From the NCBI GenBank assembly GCA_016648135.1, contig JADDOH010023006.1, forward strand, positions 1-64,000: DNA of 64,000 bases, in the 5' to 3' direction. The DNA comes from Agrypnia vestita. Lineage: Eukaryota > Arthropoda > Insecta > Trichoptera > Phryganeidae. The translations under genes and the position numbers were made by a program. This document shows positions 43,601 through 48,963 of this stretch, piece by piece. Below the pieces are notes generated by a model that was not told where the DNA came from, searched no databases, and was given only the letters and a program-made list of their open reading frames with translations. Positions within the stretch are counted from its first letter, which is position 1. The number at the start of each line of letters is the position of its first letter.

Positions 43601-45753
43601 GATAGTTTACTTATAGTAAATGAAGCTGAAACTTGGGAGGTTCGTGTACTGGATGTTATGTTTTAGTATAATTAGACACAACATAAACTCTGCTATGTGT
43701 TTCATTTGTAACAACGTGGCTCTCTACTTTGTCCCTAAAAAGAAAATATATGCTTGAAAATGTACATTACGACGCTTAACTGAATTTATTCTTAGTTTAT
43801 TTATTCGATAATGACAAAAATTATAACCTAAAAATACAAGTACCCAATCTTTTTATGAGTTTAATCGACTGTCTTTTGAATTATAAGATGATCAGAATTT
43901 CGTAAGTGTTCGCGATTAAAATTTTAAAAATATATTACGTTTTAGTTACCTACCTAAACTAATCATTGAATATCAAAGACCAGTCCAGAAGTGTGACAGT
44001 TCGAGAAACAGAACTATCGCCACAGAATAGAGAATATGCTATCGCTCAAAGGATAAAAATTAGAAATACTGTCGCTTTGTGATGACTTTGGACTAGACTA
44101 GTGTAGAATGAGACACAAAACGCAAAATAAATTTTGAAAAACAGGTCCATGTGCCATTAGAATCTTGTTATAAAATCATATAATGAAGAATTGGTGCAGA
44201 CGAAACTTTCAACACTTCAAAATGACTATTTTAATAATATCCGTTACCTACATAATGTTGATTTGCACAGAAGAAATTAATAATGCAGTAAGAACCTTGT
44301 TCACGCAATGACTTATTAAATTGTTATTCAAGGCCCGGTTGTTTCAATTTGGATAAATAAAAGTTCGTTTAAAAGCATAGATTTTTACGGAAACGGATTT
44401 CAGACTTGTCAAATTTAATTTTTGACAGTTCGGAAACCAATAAATTCACTAGTAAGTGCAAGTTAAAATATTGTATTCATTTCTATTGGTGAAAAACTCT
44501 TTGAATATGATAAGAATGACCTTGAATATACTTTTTCTAAAATGCCAGTGAATGATGGACTCACTAGAAAATCAGATTCACTGTAACATATATATAAGAC
44601 TCAGCAGTGCTAAGCTCAGTGACAGCTGATTGTGTAACTGCTAGTTTGTAATTGAATTGACAATGTTTAAAAAATGACCAAGTGACCAACATTTTGTATT
44701 ATAAGATGGTTTCATATTAAGATAACAAATATTAAATTTCATGATCCACTTCACAAATTCAATGACGAGATTATCGTCATATTGTTCCCACATTCTTCCA
44801 TTTGAACTGGATACGCCGTTACAGATGTTTCTTTTTCGTTTTATCAATATGTTTTTGTCACCTACAAACTTACCAGTATTCAATTTGCTTATTTTTCACT
44901 TCACGCTTTTCTATTAACAAATTTGATAAACGGTGATAATAAAGTAATATCCACCATTACTCTGATGTGTAGTGCCAGTATGGTGTCACGGTGTAACATC
45001 AACTCGATGATGTTTTCACTGGTCGGATGCCGGCCGTACGTAATGCAGAATGTACCCTGTCTGCCGCGCAATTTCGTGCACGATTGCTGTTTTTTAGACA
45101 CTTTTTTGTGATGGTTATATTCATGTAAAAATCAACAATACTCCTAAGAAGTTGCAGTTTCTGGTTTCTCAATATACAGACCTCAATAATTACTTATTCA
45201 TTAATTATGAAAATAAGTAACGAAATTTACTCTCAGAAATGTATGCACATGTTTATCGAATAAAACCATGGAAGCAATAACACTAAAGATATTGTATTTC
45301 AATATTTTCGCTCTAAATATATCAAAGAATATAAAAGTACTTAATTTCAACACATTTTTATTTAAAAAAAAAAACACTTTTTTAACAGATAAATAACACA
45401 ATTAATGTGCGGATCGAAGACGACATTTGGAATGATTTTTTGTCCTGTTTGCGTGGCAAATGAGGTTACTTGACAAATAGCACTCGTTCATTCATTCAAA
45501 AACTAGAGGTACAACCAATGATAATCTTTAAAAACCCATAAATGCAGGTAAAATAGGCCGAATTCGCAGTTTTCGTGCAGATCTGCGCTCAGGCACCCGT
45601 TCAGTTAAAATAAACATGTGAAAATGTACGCTTTGCTTTCCAGATGCTCACCCACAAAGCCAGATCACCGCTCTAGACTGGGTAGATAATGAGACCATTG
45701 TGTCGGCAGGACAAGACTGCAATACCAAATTATGGAACGTACCACTGGCATAG
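10898..45753 (+). CDS. flr: Flare / actin-interacting protein 1 (WDR1 homologue), 12 exons
   Basis: Complete gene. Exons: 10898-10919, 11414-11626, 20391-20538, 22169-22349, 24012-24131, 25889-26053, 28509-28716, 30393-30625, 31891-32010, 34441-34599, 36272-36422, 45644-45753. They sum to 1830 nt, 609 residues plus TAG, and phases match at every GT-AG junction. The product is AIP1, a double seven-bladed WD40 propeller that works with cofilin to disassemble and cap actin filaments in the cytoplasm. Hallmarks are the N-terminal [29 protein letters not shown], the repeated blade endings [13 protein letters not shown] and KLWNVPLA, and KGHNKPIT. Length agrees with the family (about 605-610). Introns 2 (8.8 kb) and 11 (9.2 kb) are swollen by mobile elements. 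The start is chosen because [20 protein letters not shown] matches the family N-terminus. Confidence 0.95.
11414..11626 (+). CDS. flr: flr exon 2
   Basis: Residues 8-78, from [13 protein letters not shown] to [10 protein letters not shown]: first blade of the N-terminal propeller. It is the most conserved N-terminal part of AIP1. Confidence 0.93.
11836..12331 (-). mobile_element. Non-LTR retrotransposon fragment (3' end of RT ORF)
   Basis: Minus-strand translation gives [40 protein letters not shown] and [19 protein letters not shown], the region C-terminal to the RT active site found in many animal LINEs, then [12 protein letters not shown] in the next frame. Truncated at its 5' end and frameshifted. 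Lies in flr intron 2. Confidence 0.75.
12706..12915. mobile_element. hAT-type MITE with 8-bp duplication
   Basis: 210 bp with ends CAGTGATGG / TAGTGATGG and GTTAAAAG duplicated at 12698-12705 and 12916-12923, as expected for hAT insertions. The body is itself a long inverted repeat (AATAACTGTACCGAAAATAA). Confidence 0.8.
12925..15529. other. flr intron 2, no recognisable feature
   Basis: AT-rich. 14531-14570 and 14610-14650 share a diverged direct repeat (ATTCTCTAT, GTCC.TCACTAACG). No ORF with recognisable homology. Confidence 0.4.
15905..17044 (-). CDS. DIRS tyrosine recombinase
   Basis: Open frame of 379 residues, starting [11 protein letters not shown]. The core resembles phage-integrase (tyrosine recombinase) domains: an N-terminal SAM-like DNA-binding part ([28 protein letters not shown]), the first catalytic Arg in [12 protein letters not shown], the HxxR-box equivalent in [12 protein letters not shown], and the nucleophile Tyr in [11 protein letters not shown]. 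It would insert circular cDNA without an integrase-type DDE enzyme. It overlaps the end of the RT-RNase H frame by about 70 bp. The frame is complete, although other genes of this copy are damaged. Confidence 0.85.
   Translation of the reverse strand: MCQEGRRHSGGPISNNEQREGHKRKRSEERPDRYVDRVSPTEGVGPPTGSLENSSGWEQAIADWSQEEQQLFRSGWRGSTLNTYKPAWDRWQRWCTTHSVQPHNPPPATVARYLANLFIHEGLAPRTILVHKSAIVSFCGPALDADKISSNFLVRHVLKAISVSGGCTERPPIWNPRVVVEWLRENPPRNSLYDVSRRTAILLIMASGRRVQDLTLLRVTPDRLIDKGDSITLWPAFGAKTDTARHKQSGWRLSASDERNINPLFWIRKLVSLSQPRRKPDMKELFVTTAGEVKPASRTMIGGWIKSILREAGVEATPGSVRSAVASLNWLENYPIEEILSRGNWQSEITFRKFYQREIVDNPKQQCPQSSLAPLFTPI
16977..18891 (-). pseudogene. DIRS reverse transcriptase-RNase H, split by a tandem duplication
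   Basis: From 18891 the RT reads through [43 protein letters not shown] and the active-site VVYLDDFLL to LGLLG near 17985. An exact 112-bp direct duplication (17871-17982 and 17983-18094) then shifts the frame. The RNase H continues in the next frame from 17867 ([46 protein letters not shown]), with all four acidic residues visible. After it comes the DIRS-conserved segment [16 protein letters not shown] with [11 protein letters not shown], the position of the methyltransferase-like domain in this family. Without the extra 112 bp the frame would be continuous. Confidence 0.87.
17871..18094. repeat. 112-bp tandem duplication inside DIRS RT-RH
   Basis: Two adjacent direct copies (unit from GCCTAGAACCTGCTTGGGGG) are identical over about 102 bp; the 112-bp length is not a multiple of three. 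Identity implies a recent event or collapse/expansion at assembly. Confidence 0.85.
18987..19861 (-). pseudogene. DIRS gag-like ORF, interrupted
   Basis: The gag homologue starts at 19861 or 19831 ([30 protein letters not shown]) and is open to 19645. A U6 snRNA sequence interrupts it. Gag homology resumes in another frame from about 19530 ([40 protein letters not shown]), stops at a TAA near 19366, then continues in frame with [20 protein letters not shown] (19319-18987). The predicted product would be a nucleic-acid-binding capsid protein. It is non-functional in this copy. Confidence 0.75.
19538..19644 (-). ncRNA. U6 snRNA-derived sequence (pseudogene) inside DIRS gag
   Basis: On the minus strand this reads as full-length U6: GCTTCGGCAGTACATATACT, AAAATTGGAACGATACAGAG, AAGATTAGCATGGCCCC, GCGCAAGGATGACACGC, AAAATCGTGAAGCGTTCCAC, then ATTTTTT. 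Against the near-invariant animal U6 I see three differences: two in the first six bases (GTACTC for GTTCTT) and C for T after GGCCCC. The ACAGAGA box and the internal stem-loop region are intact. Upstream sequence is gag coding sequence, not a U6 promoter (no PSE/TATA arrangement), so this is a processed insertion, not a working snRNA gene. It shifts the gag frame. Confidence 0.9.
20391..20538 (+). CDS. flr: flr exon 3
   Basis: Starts inside the Asp codon after IASG and runs [20 protein letters not shown] to VVGDGRE. It lies about 185 bp downstream of the DIRS element in intron 2. Confidence 0.93.
20512..20946 (+). other. Unassigned open frame in flr intron 3
   Basis: 144 codons, overlapping flr exon 3 in another frame at its start. 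From about 20600 the translation is polar and helical-looking ([20 protein letters not shown]), without a domain I know. It may be a decayed transposon ORF or chance. Confidence 0.25.
21150..21640. repeat. MITE-like repeat with inverted ACTTGGCGTGCG
   Basis: TAACTTGGCGTGCG near 21175 is mirrored by CGCACGCCAAGTTA near 21597. Inside is a perfect hairpin around 21264-21305 (ACCAAATTTCTGTATT and its inverse). In flr intron 3. Confidence 0.55.
22169..22349 (+). CDS. flr: flr exon 4
   Basis: Encodes [19 protein letters not shown] through [20 protein letters not shown], ending in phase 0 at CAG|GTAAAT. Confidence 0.93.
22572..22773 (-). repeat. tRNA-derived SINE, family B
   Basis: Reverse copy from TAAATAGAGATACAAACACG to AACCACTAGACCAACAACCT. 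In flr intron 4. Confidence 0.72.
23095..23864. mobile_element. Tigger/pogo-like MITE
   Basis: Ends CCGTAAAACCCCATTAATTC and ...GGTTATACTG within TA; shares TTTTTAGACCCTTGCGCCAT with the other copies. Lies in flr intron 4. Confidence 0.65.
24012..24131 (+). CDS. flr: flr exon 5
   Basis: Encodes [20 protein letters not shown] through [11 protein letters not shown], phase 0 at both ends. Confidence 0.93.
24215..24929. mobile_element. PIF/Harbinger-like MITE with repeated GCCGCTC units
   Basis: Termini GGTCCCAGGTACGATGCGA / GGCCCCGGGTACGATACGAG, flanked by TTA. Inside is a perfect 12-bp hairpin CATAGACAAGAG / CTCTTGTCTATG (24256-24284), and repeated GCCGCTC words. Lies in flr intron 5. The minus-strand frame 24567-24280 has no known domain. 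Confidence 0.7.
25443..25504. repeat. Palindromic tRNA-like B-box fragment
   Basis: GGGAATCGAACCACGGATCT is mirrored by AGATCCATGATTCGAATCCC around GGATCTCCTCCTATCC. A fold-back of a SINE head in flr intron 5. Confidence 0.65.
25889..26053 (+). CDS. flr: flr exon 6
   Basis: Encodes [20 protein letters not shown] through [13 protein letters not shown] and TTVDDQQ, phase 0 at both ends. Confidence 0.93.
26682..27509. mobile_element. GC-rich MITE nested in the pogo-like element
   Basis: Inverted termini AAGGCCGGCGTCACAC / AAGGCCGGCGCCACAC. GC-rich ends contrast with the flanks. A 30-bp unit (CGCCTCATGTTTTAGATTGC) is repeated at 26791 and 26829. No target duplication is clear. Confidence 0.75.
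26931..27452. mobile_element. PIF/Harbinger-like MITE, innermost of the nest
   Basis: About 45-bp inverted termini starting GAGCCTGTC and rich in CGCGCGAGTGGA, flanked by a 3-bp TAA duplication (26928-26930, 27453-27455). Contains two adjacent copies of a 114-bp unit (27050-27163 and 27164-27277), nearly identical. Confidence 0.75.
28509..28716 (+). CDS. flr: flr exon 7
   Basis: Encodes [20 protein letters not shown] through [13 protein letters not shown]; spans the junction between the two propellers. Confidence 0.93.
28930..29407 (-). mobile_element. LINE 3' fragment (CR1/L2-like C-terminus)
   Basis: Minus-strand frame with [40 protein letters not shown] and [19 protein letters not shown], matching the end of CR1/L2-type reverse transcriptases (usual form AERAFSVAGPxLWNxLP). 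5'-truncated. Lies in flr intron 7. Confidence 0.75.
29566..30038. mobile_element. Tigger/pogo-like MITE
   Basis: 473 bp with termini CAGTAAAACCCCGTAAATTC / CAGTATAACCTTGTTAATTC and TA duplications on both sides. Non-coding. Lies in flr intron 7. Confidence 0.75.
30393..30625 (+). CDS. flr: flr exon 8
   Basis: Encodes [20 protein letters not shown] through IVIVTTVKE. First blades of the C-terminal propeller. Confidence 0.93.
31116..31290 (+). repeat. tRNA-derived SINE, family B
   Basis: Head GCTTGTTGATCTTGTGGTTA with B box GGGTTCGAACC, body AGTTAGTCCTATTTTCATAG and GACACGTATTCCGTGTTCAC, tail of T and A runs. Confidence 0.78.
31477..31641 (-). repeat. tRNA-derived SINE, family A
   Basis: Reverse copy with GCTTCAACAGGCTAAGAGGC and GGAATCGAACCTGG. 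In flr intron 8. Confidence 0.78.
31891..32010 (+). CDS. flr: flr exon 9
   Basis: Encodes [20 protein letters not shown] through [11 protein letters not shown], phase 0 at both ends. Confidence 0.92.
32205..32340 (+). repeat. tRNA-derived SINE, family B
   Basis: Head CCTGTTGGTGTAGTGGTCAT, GGTTCGAGCC box, body CACAAGTGTTGAGCTTAGTT; 3' end lost. Confidence 0.7.
32825..32868 (-). ncRNA. Hammerhead ribozyme motif in the opposite arm
   Basis: Same layout on the minus strand: stem I TTCAC/GTGAA, core CTGATGA, stem II GGAAAT / ATTTCC, GAAAC, GTA. Compared with the other arm, the last stem II pair changes from C-G to T-A, a compensated change that keeps pairing. Confidence 0.72.
32950..32993 (+). 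ncRNA. Hammerhead ribozyme motif, minimal type I
   Basis: Stem I TTCAC pairs with GTGAA. The core CTGATGA (32955-32961) is followed by one unpaired A, then stem II GGAAAC / GTTTCC with loop GGAC, then GAAAC, a two-base loop and GTA. Predicted cleavage is after A at 32988 (UA), with a two-pair stem III, as in Penelope-type ribozymes. The extra base before stem II departs from the textbook fold. Confidence 0.75.
33540..33651. repeat. Single arm related to the 38.5-kb palindrome
   Basis: Shares GAATGTTCTTAGGTTTTCAC and GGGGTATTATGCCGTGT with 38500-38580, and directly abuts the SINE at 33652. Confidence 0.65.
33652..33840 (+). repeat. tRNA-derived SINE, family A
   Basis: tRNA-like head GCCCTCGTAGCCTAGTGGAT with pol III B box GGTTCGATTCC, then the family body (CTCAAGCCTGGGTGTTTTGT, TTGGCCTGTTGAAGC) and an A-rich tail. 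Not a tRNA gene: no acceptor pairing with the sequence after the B box. Confidence 0.8.
34441..34599 (+). CDS. flr: flr exon 10
   Basis: Encodes [20 protein letters not shown] through [14 protein letters not shown], phase 0 at both ends. Confidence 0.93.
34789..35030. mobile_element. Tigger/pogo-like MITE, truncated
   Basis: Begins CAGTAGAACCTTGTTAATTC after TA and ends near GAATTAACGGGTC, without the last terminal bases. Lies in flr intron 10. Confidence 0.6.
35279..35465 (+). repeat. tRNA-derived SINE, family B
   Basis: AGCTTGTTAATATAGTGGTC head, eroded B box GGTTTGAGCCCC, body TTAGTCCTATTTTCATGGCA. Confidence 0.7.
35722..36222. repeat. Long hairpin repeat, copy 2
   Basis: Ends TACAGGGTGTACC / TACAGGTTGTATC, arms of about 230 bp with GGAGATATGCAAAATCAAAG and its inverse. 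It ends about 50 bp before flr exon 11. Confidence 0.8.
36272..36422 (+). CDS. flr: flr exon 11
   Basis: Encodes [20 protein letters not shown] through [16 protein letters not shown], then one base of the next codon before GTAAGT. Confidence 0.93.
37152..37358. mobile_element. Second copy of the TAGTGATGG hAT-type MITE
   Basis: Begins TAGTGATGGTTAGACCATTA; shares GGTACAGTTATTTTGGATTT-like sequence and the CAATCATCGACACAATCA arm with 12706-12915. The right end is eroded. Confidence 0.7.
38022..38213 (-). repeat. tRNA-derived SINE, family A
   Basis: Reverse copy: GCTTCAACAGCCAAGAGGCC, B box as GGGAATCAAACCC, ending at GGGCTACAAGGACCGCC. Confidence 0.8.
38530..38642. repeat. Near-perfect palindrome, about 110 bp
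   Basis: AATCTTCAAGTTTGTGTTTA and GGGGTATTATGCCGTGTTGT read to a centre at TCGGGCCCTAAAGG, then back. A single-arm relative with the same TTCTTAGGTTTTCACGGCCA lead lies at 33540-33651. Confidence 0.85.
39644..39895 (-). other. Unassigned minus-strand frame left of the Harbinger element
   Basis: 83 codons with protein-like composition ([39 protein letters not shown]). It spans the putative Harbinger left end. Possibly the 3' part of an older transposon gene. No family recognised. Confidence 0.25.
40311..41672 (+). CDS. Harbinger (PIF/HARBI1-like) transposase, three exons, intact frame
   Basis: Exons 40311-40510, 40626-40900 and 41080-41672 join in phase at GT-AG introns to give 1068 nt, 355 residues. 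Landmarks: N-terminal [20 protein letters not shown] and HTH-like [19 protein letters not shown]; the catalytic triad D in [11 protein letters not shown] in [11 protein letters not shown], and E in [28 protein letters not shown]-terminal CAVLHNMA. This is a DDE nuclease that would cut at 3-bp TWA targets together with a Myb-like partner. No stop or frameshift, unlike most elements here. It lies in the same orientation as flr, inside intron 11. Domestication or recent mobility are alternatives. Confidence 0.9.
41700..41888. repeat. Palindromic MITE-like fold-back
   Basis: Nearly perfect inverted repeat of about 85-bp arms: CCTACCACAC, ATCACCACACTTTTGCATGC, ACACCAACTACACGCACG at left, their reverse complements at right, with a short centre near 41797. 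Sits 28 bp after the Harbinger transposase stop. Confidence 0.85.
41925..42280 (-). pseudogene. Inverted, decayed Harbinger transposase 3' end
   Basis: Minus-strand reading gives [11 protein letters not shown] then [10 protein letters not shown], clearly related to [20 protein letters not shown] of the intact copy. Upstream it carries ALHNF in place of VLHNM. Stops and frameshifts throughout. It faces the intact copy across the palindrome at 41.7-41.9 kb. Confidence 0.7.
42744..42985 (-). pseudogene. Myb/SANT-like Harbinger partner ORF, last exon, frameshifted
   Basis: A splice-acceptor-like TTTTTTTCTAG precedes charged coiled-coil sequence [20 protein letters not shown] then [10 protein letters not shown]. 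It contains two copies of a 50-odd-bp unit; the second lacks two bases (GAGAGATC for GAGAGAGATC), so [20 protein letters not shown] and [15 protein letters not shown] continue in another frame. Such Glu/Arg-rich tails follow the Myb-like domain in Harbinger accessory proteins. The DNA-binding part is missing. Confidence 0.55.
43190..43610 (-). mobile_element. Non-LTR reverse transcriptase fragment
   Basis: Minus-strand frame [48 protein letters not shown] then a stop where CCTCAAGG is expected (GVPQGSxLGPL reads [17 protein letters not shown]). Upstream [11 protein letters not shown] in the same frame. RT fingers/palm fragment of the jockey/CR1 type, no active-site YxDD. Confidence 0.8.
43620..45640. 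other. flr intron 11, distal part
   Basis: Two minus-strand frames, 44883-44641 ([20 protein letters not shown]) and 45101-44901 ([20 protein letters not shown]), read like weak protein sequence, but I recognise no family. The rest is AT-rich. Confidence 0.3.
45644..45753 (+). CDS. flr: flr exon 12 (last exon)
   Basis: Encodes [20 protein letters not shown] through KLWNVPLA and TAG, closing the last WD repeat. It sits 9.2 kb from exon 11, with the Harbinger cluster between them. Confidence 0.93.
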
Positions 45754-46060
45754 GATGCCAACAGCTAACCCCACCGCCACCCGTCTAGTTTAAAAATTAT
45801 TGTTAGATTTATACATATTAAGAATATTATTTTGTGTTGAATGTTTCATTATTTCCGCTTAACCGTATTAGCTTCGCGAGATTTATATTAGAATGTACGA
45901 AAATATTATAAAAAATGTGACTGAATATTTTTCGTAATTTTTATTATCGAGTGTATTGAGAAACTTACAGTATTGTAACAAAAATAATATAGCAACTTAT
46001 GAACTATTTATTTTATTGATGTATCAAGTGCTTTATAATTTTCTTTTAAATCAAAATATC

Positions 46061-46590
46061 CGTGCTATTCTGAAAATAGCAATATTGAGATATCAGATCT
46101 TTAACCCAACACTTAATAGACGAAAATTGAAATAAAAAATAAACGAGACGTAGGTATATTTGATGTTCGTCATACTTAAATAAAATAATTTTCACGTATC
46201 TCTCTCAAAGTAAAAACTTTTATTTGCGATATCTGATTTCTCCGGTCTGGTCAGACAGCTGTCCTCCGCCGCAAACGTAACCTCACAATTCTCATGTTCC
46301 GAATAAATTACATGAAATACGTACTAATGCTGTAGTTAAAGCTTATAGAAAAAGGATTATTTCATATGCACTTATTAATATCTTCTCCCACAGCATCCTG
46401 ATGCAAAATTATGGCAAAATTGTCATCGTCACGTTGGACTATAGAAAAAAAAATCAAATATTTATATTTGACGTTTTGACAGATAACCGTCGTGTACTTC
46501 TTTCTCCCTCTGACCACACCACCGACGTGTACCTACGTGTTGGGATAACGATCTGACATCCCAATATTGCTATTTTCAGAACAGCACAGA
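46061..46590. repeat. Related inverted-terminus element
   Basis: Ends GCTATTCTGAAAATAGCAAT / GCTGTTCTGAAAATAGCAAT, inverted; CCCAACACTTAATAGACGA shared with 4730-5426. Begins about 300 bp past the flr stop, so may lie in or near its 3' UTR. Confidence 0.75.
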
Positions 46591-46594
46591 ATGT

Positions 46595-48130
46595 ATTGTT
46601 TCAGTATGTACTTGCCAGTAGTAATTCATCAAATATAAAATACTACTTTTAAGATCACCAAAGACATGTTCATAGTATAGTATGTTAATATCTGAAACAA
46701 ATCAAGACATTTTATTGAAGTGACAATGTCAAATCACTGATTTTGTATTAATTTTGCACCATATAACATTAACATTTTTTTATTTTGTATTTAATGTTAC
46801 ATTATTTTAATTATATAAAGTTGTTTTTTTTTATATTTATTTTCCAAAAACAATATGGGTGGAACTTAAAGAACTAAATATAATCTCTAATCTTCCTCAA
46901 AGTGTATTTATTTTATTCTTAAGATTTTTATTTTCCGTTTAATTTTTCTAATTAAGTCTAATTTAACTTAATGCTTTAACTACTTTGTTTGATTTCCTTA
47001 TATCCTTTTTGGAATAACAAATTAAATATTTATTTATTAATTTTTATTTTTTATTCTTTAAATATTTTATCGTATATAGTATATACAATGTATGGACAAA
47101 ATATAATATACATATTTACTATCTAGTTCCTTTTTTGTACTTAGATAATATAACAATAATTAACAGTCAATTTACTACATGTTGCAAAATTATTCTTATC
47201 TCCATTGGTAGTCCACTATATTCGGGGTACAATAATTATTTTTATAGACACCTAACTAACCTACATCTGTATCTCAAAATGCTACTTTATTTTCTTGTAA
47301 TTAAACAGCTGAAAAACTTATTCACATTTTTATACGTTTTATATGAGATTCCGTCATTGATTAGTTTTTACAAATTTATATTGAACTGTCATAGAGGTAT
47401 GTGTAATATGTAAAAATGTGGTTTAATATGAAATTAAAGAAAACTTTTAAACATCAGTGTTTTATTTTAAATATTTTAATGTCATGCACAGTTAGATATT
47501 TTGTGGCCACAGTGCCTCGTGTATCACAGAAACACAATAAAACATTCCTAAAACTAAATAACAATCCAAATAAACAATATTTAACAATATATATTATGTA
47601 CATTCCAATAAATTTCTTAATTAGTGAGTATTACTATAACATTTCATTAAATAACTGACTAGAGTCACCCTGTTTGCCTTGTTTCATTGTACAATATTCA
47701 TTTGTTTTTAATTATTTATAATGTTAATAAAATAAATAAGGAGTCCTAATTTGTCAGAGATCTAATTTTTCCAAAAATAACTAACAATAAATAGAATTTG
47801 TACAATGAAACTGCTGCATTATAATTTATAATATTTTATTCCTATAATAATATAAATTGTACCATTGTGATGGTGCAAAAATTGTACTTCTATGTCTTTT
47901 GAATGCGTTTGTCTTCTTGCGTCATCAAGTCTTAATTTTGTGACAATTGGCAAATATTAGGGCTCTATCGGAAACTGCTTTGGCTGTATTTGGAAGGTAA
48001 TAAAGGTTTCCTTGGCAAATAATTGTCAATAGTTTGCATGTATATACAAATTTTCATCCAAATATACATGACAGACATTTTAGTATCAGTTTTAGTACAA
48101 GGTATTTATTTAGATTCACAGAATCCAAAG
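46595..48130. other. AT-rich spacer between flr and the BTB-ZF gene
   Basis: Several AATAAA words on both strands; any of them could end either convergent transcript. No gene seen. Confidence 0.35.
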
Positions 48131-48136
48131 AAGTTA

Positions 48137-48605
48137 CAGAAGAACTTCGTTAATTTGAAATTCAAGGAGCCCAAAAAAAAACATTTTGAATTATACAGAA
48201 CCCCGTTAATTCAAAATTCAAGGTGCAAAAATAAAAAATTTTAATTGCGAAATTTGCCAAAAATTCTGAAAAGTCATTAATTTAGCGAAAAACGTCTATA
48301 TTTTTGCATCAAGATCGTTTCGTAAACGCAATATTTATTATTCTAATACAAAGATTGCAATATTTCTATTACTAAAGTACCCGGTAGTGACATATTTGTG
48401 GAAATTTGCAAAAAGAATCAAAATATTCTTTTCAATTTTGTCAAATTTCAAAAAAAAAATTAAAGCATGTGAACCAAAATGCATTGATTTGTGGTGCAAG
48501 GGGTTAAAGATTATTTTGAATTATCGAGGTTAATCCATATTGAAATTAAATTTTGGGACTTGAAGGTTTGAAACATTTTGAATGATGGTGAATTTCGAAT
48601 TACTG
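48137..48605. mobile_element. Tigger/pogo-like MITE
   Basis: Begins CAGAAGAACTTCGTTAATTT and ends GAATTTCGAATTACTG before TA; the right terminus has lost its ACGGGGTT block. Downstream of the BTB-ZF gene stop. Confidence 0.6.
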
Positions 48606-48963
48606 TAGAAATCATGCTATGGAAGTGCCATCTGTCATCTTGCGTTAGAAAACTGATAACCATTAAGGGATACTCTTTTTAAGAAAATAATACAAATTTC
48701 TTAAAAATATGATTTCTCCAAATGTCCACTAATACATGAGCCCTAGTAAACATAACTTTAAAGTTTTTGTAAATTATCCACTTTATATTCATATAAAATA
48801 TAGTACTTTGAATGTTAGCAAATAGTTAATATATAATAACATTGCGGAGGTTGAAAAAATGGCATTTTAGTATGTACATCATTGTTAAAATTACCACACT
48901 TGATATTACAGATAATTCATCAAAACGGAAAAACTTTAAAACATGCATTGGAAATTTTTGTTA

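Noticed and set aside
48023..48244. 73-codon frame near the BTB-ZF 3' end
   Set aside because: Most of it lies in the Tigger-like repeat at 48137.
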